The translations under genes and the position numbers were made by a program. Below, one piece after another: positions 27,328 to 39,100 of a stretch of DNA of 64,000 nt. Each line of letters begins with the position of its first letter. The first letter of the stretch is position 1. The DNA comes from JAXGQD01 sp040766665 (lineage in GTDB: Bacteria > Bacillota > Clostridia > Saccharofermentanales > Fastidiosipilaceae): positions 1-64,000 of the forward strand of contig JAXGQD010000007.1 of the NCBI GenBank assembly GCA_040766665.1, given 5' to 3'. The notes below the pieces were generated by a model, which searched no databases, was not told the DNA's origin, and saw only the letters and a program-made list of their open reading frames with translations.

Positions 27328-28371
27328 TCAGGCACGTACACCGCCCGGAGCCAATTCGCTAAACACTTGTTTCAGTCCCAATTCATCCATGAGGCGCGCC
27401 GCGAGCAAGAGCACTTGGTGCTGCTCGTCCACGTAGAGCGCATAGTCTGTTTCTTTTATATAATAGCGCAGCAAAATCTGATAACCACCGTAACGCAGAT
27501 TCTGTACAGCCACGAGTGGTTCCGTGCCCTCGATTAACAAGCTTCTGCTTTTGATTTCCATACGCATGCGTTCACAGAAGAGATTGATTTTGTCTTCGGC
27601 TCCTTCGCCGCCGATGTCAAGGTTGAGGTTGACGCGTCTTTTGCCCATACGCGATAAATTCACAATATTACTGTCCATCAGCTTGGCATTGGGCAAAGTC
27701 ACGACTTCATCATCGAAACTGCGCAGCCGCGTCGAACGCCAGCCGATCTCCTCCACCGTCCCGCTCAAGTCAGCGAGTTTCACGCTGTCACCGATTTCAA
27801 AAGGCTTATCCAGCATCAGCGTCGCCCCGCCAATCAGATTGGAAAGCAGGTTCTGTGCCGCCAGGGCAACCGCCAGACTGCCGATACCCAGACCAGTCAG
27901 GATACGTGAAATATCAATATTCCAAACCGAAAGAATGGCCGACAGCCCCAGCAAAAAGACAAAAATCCGCAAGAGCGCCTGCCAGACCCGGTTCAGCGTC
28001 GCACGCTTCGCCGCAGTCAGGTCCAGGTGCTCGGTACTTTTATTCCCCAGTTTAAATAAAATGGGCAAAAAGCCATAAAACATCATGCTCAGGCCCAACA
28101 AGGCCAGGCTATAGACCAATCTCAGGAGAATCAGTTGATAATGCGCCGCCAGCTCAAAGTCGGTGACCCAGTAATAAGCCGCGCCCCCCAAAAGCACGAG
28201 CGCCGCCCCCCAGGTCGCATAGTTCCAGGAGCGTTTATTTTCAAGGCTGTGTTCGGTGCCCTTGAGGCGGGAAAAGACTTTGCGGCTCAACAGATGCAAG
28301 AGGGCGATCAGGAGCAGCGCGCCCAAGAGTACGGCAAAACGAATCAACCATTTGAGCAATGTTTCGTCCAA
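27328..28371 (-). CDS. MscS-family small-conductance mechanosensitive channel
   Basis: Osmotic safety valve of the cytoplasmic membrane. 347 residues from a TTG at 28371, chosen because AGGAGA is 5 nt upstream; an in-frame GTG at 28392 has no site. Membrane helices at about residues 10-27, 53-70 and 80-105; the pore helix and following segment IGSLAVALAAQNLLSNLIGG is the MscS hallmark; then the beta domain FEIGDSVKLADLSGTVEEIGWRSTR in two parts and the alpha/beta vestibule. Faces away from dinB, with overlapping promoters. Confidence 0.9.
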   Translation of the reverse strand: MDETLLKWLIRFAVLLGALLLIALLHLLSRKVFSRLKGTEHSLENKRSWNYATWGAALVLLGGAAYYWVTDFELAAHYQLILLRLVYSLALLGLSMMFYGFLPILFKLGNKSTEHLDLTAAKRATLNRVWQALLRIFVFLLGLSAILSVWNIDISRILTGLGIGSLAVALAAQNLLSNLIGGATLMLDKPFEIGDSVKLADLSGTVEEIGWRSTRLRSFDDEVVTLPNAKLMDSNIVNLSRMGKRRVNLNLDIGGEGAEDKINLFCERMRMEIKSRSLLIEGTEPLVAVQNLRYGGYQILLRYYIKETDYALYVDEQHQVLLLAARLMDELGLKQVFSELAPGGVRA

Positions 28372-28426
28372 TGTCTCTCCTTTTCGCGCCACAGCCGTAT
28401 CCCGAAACGCTGTTTAATTACCACCT

Positions 28427-28455
28427 ATTGTAGCGTTTTTCGAGATTCTTGACAA
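28427..28455 (-). promoter_or_regulatory. Promoter of mscS
   Basis: Minus-strand TTGTCA (28450-28455) and TACAAT (28427-28432), 17 bp apart. Its -35 box overlaps the -35 of dinB on the other strand, so polymerase binding at the two is likely exclusive. Confidence 0.5.
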
Positions 28456-28476
28456 AAGCTTTGGCCCTTCTATAAT
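28449..28476 (+). promoter_or_regulatory. dinB promoter
   Basis: Perfect consensus hexamers TTGACA (28449-28454) and TATAAT (28471-28476) with a 16-bp spacer; start expected near 28483, inside the SOS box. Confidence 0.85.
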
Positions 28477-28480
28477 AAAA

Positions 28481-28494
28481 AGAACAATTGTTCT
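28481..28494 (+). promoter_or_regulatory. LexA/DinR SOS box
   Basis: AGAACAATTGTTCT is a perfect dyad matching the Gram-positive LexA core GAAC-N4-GTTC. It covers the expected transcription start just after the -10 box, so LexA would block initiation until DNA damage. Confidence 0.85.
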
Positions 28495-28513
28495 TTTTGC
28501 GGAGGTTTGGCTT

Positions 28514-29755
28514 ATGGAGCGCGTCATCTTACATGTCGATATGAATGCGTTTTACGCCTCGGTCGAATGCCTGCACCGCCCGGAAATACGCGAGTTACCG
28601 GTGGCGGTCGGCGGTGACGAAGCGCAGCGCAACGGCATCATCCTGGCCAAAAACCAAAAGGCCAAGAAGGCCGGAGTTAAAACCGGTGAAGCCTTGTGGG
28701 AAGCCCGGCTCAAGTGCCCTGATTTACATATCGTTCCGCCCAACTACCCTCTTTATATCCGTTACTCCCGCTTAGCCAGACAGATTTACAACACTTACAC
28801 TCAGCAGGTCGAACCTTTTGGTCTGGATGAGGCCTGGCTGGATATCACGGGGCGCAACGGCCCGCGCGTGGCTGAAGAAATCCGCACGCGCATTAAGGAC
28901 GAACTGGGAGTCACGGTCTCAATCGGTATTGCCTGGTGCAAGGTTTTTGCCAAACTGGGCAGCGACATGAATAAGCCCAATGCCTGTACCCACATCACCA
29001 AAGAAAATTACCGTGATTTGGTCTGGCCCCTGCCGGTCGATGACCTGCTCTATGTGGGACGTGCGACCGGGCGCAAGCTGCGCAGTCTGGGCATCAGCAG
29101 GATAGGAGAACTGGCCGTCCTGCCGGAGTCTTATCTGCGCGCACGTTTCGGTAAGATTGGTAGTTTGTTGCATCATTTTGCCAATGGGACGGAGGATGGT
29201 GCGGTCAAAGACTACGTCTATGAGAATCCCATCAAATCCATCGGCAACAGCGTCACCACGCCCCGCGACCTGCTCAATGAGCGGGATGCCAAAATTGTTT
29301 TTTATGCGCTCTGTGAAAGCGTGGGCGCCCGCTTGCGCGAGGAGGGCCTCTCCGCCTCGGGCTTGGGCATCGTGGTGCGCGGCAACGACTTGGTCTATGA
29401 GCAGTACCAATGCATGCTGCCCCGCGCCAGCAACCTGACCGAAGAGCTGATTGAAGCGACGCTGCTGCTCTTCCGCGAAAACTTTTACTGGCCTTCACCA
29501 ATCCGTAGCTTGGGGGTCAGAGCTTTTGCCCTACAGGCCGAAAACCCCGCCCAGATGGCCTTTTTCAGGGATGAACGCACACGCGATAAAACCCTCTATC
29601 TGGACCGCACCATCGACCAAATGCGCGAGCGTTATGGCTATGGCTCGCTCAGCCGCGCCCTGATGCTCTGCGACCCTCTGGGGCGAATCGATGCCAAGGG
29701 CAGTCATACCATCGCCCCCATCAGCTATTTTAAAAATGGAGAAACAGTCGGCTAA
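28514..29755 (+). CDS. dinB: Y-family DNA polymerase (DinB / Pol IV type)
   Basis: Error-prone translesion polymerase. 413 residues; ATG 28514 after GGAGG (28501-28505). The palm begins VILHVDMNAFYASVE with the first catalytic Asp; the second acidic pair is in GLDEAWLDITG; VSIGIAWCKVFAKLGSDMNKP is the conserved finger/palm strand; helix-hairpin thumb LRSLGISRIGELAVL follows, then the little-finger domain. I see no QLxLF-type clamp-binding motif near the end, but did not check exhaustively. Under an SOS box and followed 54 bp later by a small conserved gene. Confidence 0.94.
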   Translation: MERVILHVDMNAFYASVECLHRPEIRELPVAVGGDEAQRNGIILAKNQKAKKAGVKTGEALWEARLKCPDLHIVPPNYPLYIRYSRLARQIYNTYTQQVEPFGLDEAWLDITGRNGPRVAEEIRTRIKDELGVTVSIGIAWCKVFAKLGSDMNKPNACTHITKENYRDLVWPLPVDDLLYVGRATGRKLRSLGISRIGELAVLPESYLRARFGKIGSLLHHFANGTEDGAVKDYVYENPIKSIGNSVTTPRDLLNERDAKIVFYALCESVGARLREEGLSASGLGIVVRGNDLVYEQYQCMLPRASNLTEELIEATLLLFRENFYWPSPIRSLGVRAFALQAENPAQMAFFRDERTRDKTLYLDRTIDQMRERYGYGSLSRALMLCDPLGRIDAKGSHTIAPISYFKNGETVG

Positions 29756-29809
29756 AACAAAGACTAGCGATATGAAGTCAGGCAGAATACGAGAATACGA
29801 GGAGAAAAA

Positions 29810-30070
29810 ATGCAAGAACACATTAGACGCGAATATATCCATGAAGGCAAACGCTATGTGGAAGTCATCGCCCATTTCAATACGGTCGGCGACATTCGCC
29901 CGATCAGTATCAGCTTTGACGAACGCAAGTGGCCGATAGACCATATCTATACGATTAAACAGAAAGCCAGTCAGAAGGCCGGTGCCTGCGGCATCTGCTA
30001 CGATTGCCGCATCGGCAATCGCCGCTGTTTCCTTTTTTTAGAAGAAAGCCGCTGGTTTTTGGAACTCTGA
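29810..30070 (+). CDS. Small conserved protein downstream of dinB
   Basis: 86 residues, ATG 29810 with GGAG about 10 nt upstream. REYIHEGKRYVEVIAHFNTVGDIRPISISF, then WPIDHIYTIKQKASQKAGACGICYDCRI and a terminal FLFLEESRWFLEL. Clostridial genomes often carry a short beta-rich protein of this pattern ('YxIDxVxxxxxAASxKAGGxGxRYxxRI...WFVE') directly after a Y-family polymerase, judging from memory of such loci. It is therefore probably a DNA-damage-induced companion; it has no known activity. Two Cys pairs (CGICYDC) are worth noting. Confidence 0.75.
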   Translation: MQEHIRREYIHEGKRYVEVIAHFNTVGDIRPISISFDERKWPIDHIYTIKQKASQKAGACGICYDCRIGNRRCFLFLEESRWFLEL

Positions 30071-30115
30071 GTATTCTTAGTTTTGAGCGCTTGTCACAGC
30101 GCTGGGGAAAGGCAA

Positions 30116-30145
30116 GCACCGCTTCGGAGTAATCCTCTGCGGTGC
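30116..30145. terminator. Hairpin between converging dinB operon and giant gene
   Basis: GCACCGC (30116-30122) pairs with GCGGTGC (30139-30145) around CGGAG...CCTC. The next bases are CTGTTT on the plus strand and TTGCC on the minus, so the T-run is weak both ways. A smaller hairpin AGCGC...GCGCT lies at about 30087-30102. Position between converging genes suggests bidirectional termination. Confidence 0.4.
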
Positions 30146-30180
30146 CTGTTTCAATGCGGCTTAAAGAGCCATCTTCTTAC

Positions 30181-33100
30181 TTAGTTTTTCTTCTTGCCTT
30201 TTGCTGTTCTCTTCTGCAAGAGCAGTAGGCCGCCTCCGAGGAACATGAGGAATGTGGCAAGAGCCCAGTCATCCGCCCTTTCACCGGTTCTCGGAACACT
30301 CGTTGCGGCTGTACCGGCTTTCGTGGTGCTGGTCGTCGTTGTCGCGAGCTGCTGTCTGCCGGTAATAATAATGGTGTCCTCGGGGTTTGCACTGCTTAAG
30401 CTCACCGGATCGCTGATGCTGACTGTATAGCCGCTGCCTTCACCTGCTGCCAGTTCGACGCTGTAAGTTCCGCCTAGAAGTCCGGTCAGAACCGCGTCTT
30501 GATAAGTGAATACCGAAACGGTTTGACCTCTTGGGAAACTGGGTCCGCTTACAATGACTTTAAAGTTTTGCGGATCCTGTACCGCGTTGCCGTTGGCGTC
30601 ATAAAGGAACTTCTTGATAATCAGCGTAAAGTCTTCGGCAGGGACTGTTCCGGCCAGCTTGTTGGTCAAGACGAATCCTTCTTGCTCATTACCGCTCACA
30701 TCAACTTGCTCAAAGCCGTTAGCGACGGTTTCACTCAAAGTGTAAGTGACCGGCTCCGATTTTGTGTCATAGGCTGGCAAGTTGCCGTATACATGTTGCC
30801 ATCCTTCTTTGGCAAGCAAGGCATACGGATAGTTCTGCTTGTCGCTGCCTTGCAGTTCTACATTGAGTACTGCCGGCAAAAGACTAAGCTCCGTTATGGC
30901 TTGCCCGTTTCCATCCAACCAGCGCTTGCTGACCTTAATCGTACGCAACTGACCCTGTCCATCTTCACCTGTGTACTGGTTGGTCAGTACGAAACCGTCG
31001 GCTTGGTTGCCTGTCAAAGCAGTCTGCTTATAGCCTAAAGGTTTTGTCTCAGTCACACTGTAGTTCATAGGCTGCGACTTTTTGTCTACCGCGTAAACAT
31101 CAGTGAAGGTATGCGTCCACTTTTCGGCGGCTGTGAGTTGCTGTTCATAGCTATTTCCGTCCGAATCCTGCAAGGCAAGCGCTAGGCTGGCAGGCAATCG
31201 GCTCGCGTCACTTAAGACCTTCCCCTGCCCATCCAACCAGACTTTTGCGACATCGACAGACGTGAGCTTACCGTCGGCATCTTCTCCTGTATATTGGTTC
31301 GTCAGCATGAAGCCTACGGTTTGATTGCCTGTCGTGGCATTCTGTTTATAGCCCAGCGGTACGATTTCACTGACCTTATAGCTGACCACCTGCGTTTTCG
31401 TATCAATGGCATGCATATCAACAAAGAGATGTTGCCAGTTGCTATCCGCTGCCAAGCTGGCTTCATAGACATGGCCGTCACTCCCACTCAGGGAAATGGC
31501 CAAATCTTTAGGCAGATTCGCTGCGTCGCTCATCTTAAGCCCGTTTTCGTCCAACCAGGTCTTCGCGACTTTTACAGATAGTAAGTTTCCGTCTGCATCT
31601 TTACCGGTGTACTGGTTGTTCAACACAAAGCCTTCCGCCTGAGTACCACTTGTCAAATTTTGTTTGTAACCCAGTGGTACAGTTTCCGTCACCTCGTAAG
31701 TGATAGGACGTGAGGCCATATCCACCGCAAAAAGATTGGCAAAATGCTGTCTCCACTCAGCAGTCGCAGTCAAATCAGCTGGGTAGCGCTTAGCATCCGA
31801 ACCGATTAAGGCAACTGCCAAACTTTCCGGAAGCTGAGCCGCATCGACGATTTCAAGACCTGCTTCGTCCAGCCAGGTCTTTGACACGTCAACAGCAGTC
31901 AGATTGCCATCGGCATCTTTTCCTGTGTAACGGTTCGTTAAGACAAAACCTGTGTTTTGCGTACCGGTGCTTTCGTTTTGCTCATAGCCCAAAGGAACGG
32001 TTTCTTCTACCGTATACGTAATCGGCTGTGACTGACTGTCTGTGGCATAGACTCCTTCATAAGTGTAAGTCCATTGGCCGTCCGCAGTCGGTGTCATGAC
32101 CGCCGTGTAAGAGCTGTCATCCGTTCCGTTGAGACTGATGCTCAAATTCTTCGGCAGTTTAGAGACATCCGTGATCGGCTTCCCTGCCTCGTCCAACCAG
32201 ATTTTTGTGACTTTCACCGACAGTAAATTGTCATCACTGTCGTGACCGTTGTATTGATTCGTGAGCACAAAACCGTTTGCCTGGTTACCTGTCGTTGCAT
32301 TTTGTTTGTAACCGATCGGCTTTGCTTCCGTTACCATATAGCTGATGGGACGCGAAGCCATATCAATCGCGAAGAGACTGTTAAAACCATGTCTCCAAGC
32401 TACTTCGGCTGACAAGGTCGCTGTATAGCTCTCACCATCCGAACCGTGTAGCACGATGTCCAAGCTTTCAGGCAACTTGCTCGCATCCGTCAGCGCTAAT
32501 CCTGTTGCATCCAACCACGTTTTTGACACATCCACGGAAAGCAAATTGCCTTCTGCGTCTTCACCGGTGTATTGGTTCGTCAACATAAAGCCGGTGGTCT
32601 GATTTCCACTGGTCTCCTTTTGCCTGTATCCCAAAGGCACACTTTCTTCGACCGCGTAATTGATCGGCTGCGATTTCGTATCTACAGCGAAGAGCTCAGT
32701 AAAGGTATGCTGCCAATCAGCCGTAGCACTCAAATTCTCAGTGTAGGCCTTCCCGTCTGTTCCCTTAAGCGTGACGGCTAAGGAGGTCGGAAGTTTGCTG
32801 TCATCACTGATTTCGACGCCTGTATCATCCAACCAAGTTTTTGCAACTGCAACGGAGCGCAAATTCCCCTCTGCATCTTTACCGTCGTATTGGTTGGTCA
32901 ACACAAAGCCATCTGCCTGATTACCGCTGCTCGGATTTTGTTTGTAACCCAGAGGGGCAGTCTCAGTTATCGAATAGCGAATCGCTTGTGACTTGGTGTC
33001 GACGGCGAAGAGCTCTGTGAAGGTATGTACCCAATCGAGATCGGCTGTTAGCGTCATGTTATGACTACTACCGTCCGTGCCACTTAAAACGACATCCAAA

Positions 33101-36100
33101 GATGCAGGCAGCATCTCAGCATCAGTCATAGCAAGTCCGTGCTCATCCAGCCAAATCTTTGCAACATCGACGGAGAGCAAATTGCCATCCGCATCCTTGC
33201 CGTTGTATTGGTTGGTCAAAACAAAGCCATCTGTCTGGTTACCGCTCTGCGCGAGTTGCTCGTAGCCCAGTGGTACAGTTTCTGAAAGCGTATAAGTGAT
33301 GGGCTGCGATTTTTTATCAATGGCAAAAACATCCGCAAACGTATGCTGCCACTCACCCGCTGAGCTAAGGCTGGCGGTATAGCTCTCGCCATCCGAACCA
33401 CTCAGCTCGACCGCCAGGGAGGCAGGCAAGTTCGTAGCATCACTGATTACTTCACCTGCTAAGTCCAACCAGGTTTTTGATACGTCGACAGAAAGCAAAT
33501 TTCCGTCTGCATCTTCACCTGTATACTGATTTGTCAGAATGAAGCCTGTTGTTTGATTACCGCTAGTGGCATTCTGTTTGTAGCCTAAAGGCTCAGTTTC
33601 CGATATCGCATAAATAATCGGCGTTCCATCCTCCAATGTCGAAGGTAAATCCGTAAAGACATGCTTCCAGTTCTCGTTAGCTATTTCTGATCCTTGCAGT
33701 GTCTCGTTATAAGTACTTCCGTCACTGCCCGTTAATTTGATAGCTAAGGATTCGGGAAGATTTGCAGCGTCTGTCATTGGCTTACCTTCTTCATCCAACC
33801 AGACTTTACTGACCGGTACATCAATGAGGTAAACGTTGTTAAGACTCAATCCGCTACCTAAGCGCAGGTAGCCTTCGGGTGCGCCTTCTGTATAAGTATC
33901 AGCGTTCTTCACAAACTCCCGCACACTGTAGTAATACCCAGCACCGGACTCGTTAAACATATCTTGGTTCTTCCAGATCGCCGTATTGGGAGTATCACTA
34001 GCTGTTAATGGGAGGTCGATGTAAGCCAATTCTTCTATGGGTGTATGGCTTGCAGGGTCCGCTTCTAAACCACGATAGAGTCTCACGCTGATGGGAGGAA
34101 TCTCTTGACCTTCTGGTACCCCATACCAATTTTTCGTTACTTCGATATCCTTGACAGGGCTGTCAAAACGGTTGGTGACTTTAAGGGGATTAGATTCATC
34201 GTACTCTACCCGATAAATGTATTGGGGACTCGTTGATGTGTCTTCCCATAAGTCAATGCGTTCACCTGTACTGTCCGTCTCGACGACACTATATGTGTAG
34301 AGTGCTCCGCCTTCGGTCGCTTGAGGTAAATCCGACCAGGTCAGACTCGTGGCCGTTCCCAGCGGACGTGTAGCTTTTTCATTGTTATTAAGCTCGTTAT
34401 CCAGTAGCGCAACGGGTTCTTCTTGATTAATGGTCTGACGATACAATGTCAGGTAAACGTCCGGTCCGATGCCAGCAGTACGCTGTGCTTCCCCACCAAT
34501 CCATTCCTTACTTGCTGTCACATCTTGTGTATAAACATTGATGATACGATTGCTGTCATTTCCATATGCGGTGTAATCAGTAGGTGCAACGACGTTACCT
34601 GAGGCATCCACTTCGCTCGCACTGTAAATGTAGGGTATGGTATGGGCATCATCGGCAAAACGCTCCAGATTTTTCCAGGTATAACGCCATGCTTCTAATT
34701 CGCCGGACTCCGTAGCTCCAACTGGATCTACCGTACCTTTAAGTAAAACAGGTACACCGACCGGTTCTTTTGTAGCGGCATCACCATTTTCTGTTCTGCT
34801 TAGCTGGAAGTAGATTTGCGGTGCCGGACCGCCGCCCCAAAGTTTTTCAGCACTAAATTCCGTTTTCAAAGCCACATTCGTAATTTTCAGACTGGCGGAA
34901 GAATTGACGTCGACTTCAAAGCCAGCTCCCAGATCCAGCTCTTCAACAAAGTAAGTGTAGTATACCGGTTTGGCTGGGTCGCCATCGCGATTACCGTTTA
35001 AAGGTAGGTTTTTCCAAGTATAGCGCCAAGGTGCCGTCTCACTGCCGTGCAGTCCCTCTGACGTATCCGTTGTACCGTTCATAACTCCGTTAAAATCTGC
35101 CCCCATCGCTTCACGTGTCGTAGCACCGGAACCGGATACCCAGCGATGGAGTGTAAAGGTCACACTGGCAGCAGCCGGTGAGGCGCCTAGATTCCAGTTC
35201 TTTAATGCTAGTAAAGTGCCTTCGTTATATGTGTTCGTAATCCTAAATCCGATATCCGCTGTTTCGCTTACCATAGGGCTGATCACCCGTTGATAAGGGA
35301 AATTCTCCGGAATCTCTTCACTGACTGTGTAGACGGCAGGGCTGCCATCTAATGTCGTTTTCGGAAGATTTGGCCAAATGATTCTGCCTGGGGCATATTC
35401 ATAGGGCTCTCCCTGAACAGGGCTGTCAGCCACACCATCTAATCGATAGCGATCAAATTCATGGCCGTTTTGGAATAGGACAATCGTAACCGGAGGTCTT
35501 TCTGAGGTATTCTGATAAACCTTATAAACCTCAACCGAGGTATGCTCGAAGGTATTCGTGATGAGCCAATCACTACCGATATTTTCAACTTTAGAAGTAT
35601 AACTCTTAGGTAAATTAGATTCTTCTACCACATAATTTAACTCAAGATTGTTGCTATCGAATTTAGGCAACTCAGACCAAGTCTTGCTCCAAGCCGGCGA
35701 TTCATTACCATTGAGTGTCACTTCATCCACTTTAGTCAGGACAGTTGCATCCGTCGTATAACTGGATAAGGTCAGGGTGACCTCGGGCGCTGGCAATTCA
35801 TAAGCTTGAGACGGAGCGCCAGCCCATTTTTTGCTCGCAGTCTTGCTGACCGTCAGCCAAGTATTGGTTACCGAGTTTTCCGTTTCCAGCTTCGCATAAT
35901 TGCTCGGCACGCTGCTCGTGAATACACCACCTGCATAGCTGCCTTCGGCTACACGGAAGAAATATGGGATACCCGACTCGTCTTTCAAATCGATGTTTGG
36001 CCAGCTCACTTCATTGCTGACACTTGCACCGATTTCTGTCTCCACTTCTGTAACCGGCGCATTGGGTACTGCGGTCCAGGGCTGAGTAGCACTGGTTCTG

Positions 36101-39100
36101 CGTTCTAAACGGAACCAGATCTGTGGATACGGTGTCGGTCCATTGCCTGCCCACTTTTTGATGGCCGTTTTAGTAGTCGTAGGACTCTTATAAGTATTGA
36201 TCAAGCTTAATTGATCATTGCCGTAGGAGACTTCGTATTCAAATGATTCGGGCAAGCCAGGCTCAAATACCCCTTCCTGCATCGTACCTTCAATGACACG
36301 GAAGGCATAGTCCCTAGCGTTGATATCGGTTAATTCAACATCCTGCCAGCTGGCATTCCCTGCACCGTTAACAAGCTCGACCGGCAATAAACCCGGTACC
36401 GCTTCATCCACTGCTGCGAGTTCACCACTCGCTTCTAGTGAGCGCCACAACTGCAGATAAACAGTAGGTTTCGCTGTGGGACCTTTTTGCCATTCTTTAC
36501 TGGCCACTATCGTGTCTTTTGGAATGGAATAGCTATTCTTAAGACTCAGGCTGTTTTGCCCGCTGACACTGTAGTTTGCCGGTGCACCCGGGCTAAAGTT
36601 CCCGTTAACCATCTGCCCTTCAACAACACTGAAGAGATAAGGGTTACCGTTGCCGTCGGTTCTCTCTAAGCCGGTCCATTTGGCGCTTACTGTACCGTCG
36701 CTCAGTTCTTTGATTTCTGCATCCAGAACATCTGACCATCCAGGTGTGGAAGAAATGCGTCTCTGTAACTTGAACCAGATTGTTTGACGCGGTGAGGCGC
36801 CGTTTTCCCAAGTTTTTATAGCCACCTCAGTCTTGTCTTTGGGGATGACATAAGTGTTGGTCACTGCTTTTCTCTCTGAATCGTACGTGACTTTGTAGGT
36901 ACTACCATTAACGAGCACTTCTTGATCCGAGTTTTCCGCCGTTTCCTTGACCGTGAACGTATAGTCAGCACCTTTAAAATCTTTTGACTCTAAATTATTC
37001 CAGGTGTAAGTAAAGCTGGGGCTGCTACCCGAAACGACATATGTTGGTGGGTTAGGTACTTCTTCACGCGGAATATTCACGCTCTCGCGATAGAGGGTCA
37101 AGGGCACCGCTGTCTGATTAACCGGAGGTCCACCAGCCCAGGTTTTTGTTGCCGCAAATGTACCGTCTTTTGGAGGGACATAAACGTTCTCTATGGCTTT
37201 GCTGAATTGTCCATTAACAGAATAATTGCTTGGGGCTCCAGGGGTAAAACTCGTACCGGCCAAGATTCCTTCAACAGCGGCATACTCATATGGATTGGCA
37301 GAGGTATCCGTTGACTCTAAATTGCTCCAAGTCAGACTTAATGGAGGCTGGCCAGTCGGCACCTGTTTCACCTCTACTCCGGGGACTTCGCTCCATTCAC
37401 CATATGTCTCACCGATTACCGTACGACGATACAGTTTGAACCACACCGTAGGTTTACCTGTTGGCCCATTGGTCCAGGTTTTCGTTGCGGTCAGTTCGGC
37501 ATCTTTAGGTATCTCATACGTATTGGTCAAATCGAGACTGTCTGCGCTGGGGCTGAGCACATAATGATCAGGCGTTTTGACCGTAAAGGTCTCGCCAATG
37601 AGCTGTCCTTCTTTAATAAAGAACGTATATGGATTCGCAGCTCCATCCGTTGTTGCTAAATTTTCCCAGGTATGACTGGTATTACCGGAAGTGTTGGCTT
37701 TAACAATTTCAGCACCGGGCACCGCCTCGTAGATATCACCGCTTCCTGTCGTCGTTTTACGCCAGAGTTGTAACCATAAATCCGGGTGTGTTGCACTGCC
37801 GTTCACCCAAGTTTTAGTGGCGGTTTTGAACCCATTCGTCGGGATAATGTAGCGGTTGCTGACCACAGCGTGATAGGTTTGACCATTGATTACCTGATTG
37901 TACGCGTAGGTTGGAGCAGCAAAATTCTCTAAGCTCGTTGTTTCCACCACGGTATAAACATACGCATTCCCCTGAGTATCAGTCAAAGGCAGATTGCGGC
38001 GCGTGATAACCCATGGCTCGCTCTCCATCGTGTCATTGACCCAATCAGTGTCCGTTACACCGTTTATGGTGAAACCGGGACCCACAGGTTCGGCTTCGGT
38101 CATGGCTTCCGTCTTCCTATAAAGTCTTAAAGTAACCGGGCTACTCTTTCCGCCATCCCAAACTTTTTTGGCTAAATAATTAATGGTCGGCGCTTGATAA
38201 CGATTGCTAACCGTTTGAACACCGTTGATGACTTTAATGTCTTCAAGAACATATTTTTCAGGAACATGCGCTGTTTTTTCACTAATCTTATAAACATACT
38301 CTCTTTGTACGCTTGGTTCACTCGTGGTATCGTCATAAAAACGCGTAAGATTCGTAAATTGATAGTTCCAGGTCTGACCATCTGCTGAGGGGCTCAGTTC
38401 ACCGTTTTCGTCTGCAACACCATTGAGCACTGCCTCCATAGCCGTAAATTCATTATCTAAGGTTGTACCATCATAGCGATAACGCTCAAGTGTTAAGGTA
38501 ACCGCCGGTCGGATAAGCGTATCGCCATCTAGCCACTGTTTAGCCACTGTCACATCAGTAGTCATTGATTTGTTGGTTATGACAGTACTGGCAGATGACA
38601 TGATGTCAAAATCCGGAATAGCGAGTTCTTCAACATAATATTTAACCGTTTGTCCGTCTCTGGTAGTCGGCAAACCGGTCCAAACCGCCTGCCAAGCCTC
38701 TTCTTCATAATACGTAGGCTGGTTAGGTTGAGGATCTTCGAGATTATCTGCTATGCCGTTAAGCACAACATTCATACTCATATCTAAGGCACTGTTCGGT
38801 ACCTCTAAGCCTGCATCGGTGATTTGCACTTGAATTAATTTAAAGGTCACCGGAGGGGTGCCAGCCTTCGTATTCCAATATTTAAATGCCCTAAACGTAT
38901 CGCTGCGATATGTGTTACTAATCGTAAAGCCGTCAGTCATATTGCCGTTAACACTGGAGCGCACATAGCCTGAGGGAATATTGGGTTCCGTGACCGTATA
39001 AACAAATGGGTTTCCGTTTGCGTCTTTGGCTGGTAAGTTTGTCCACGTGTAATGTCTCGTTACATTACCACCCGCATCTGTGCCCGGTGCCGTTTCTCCG

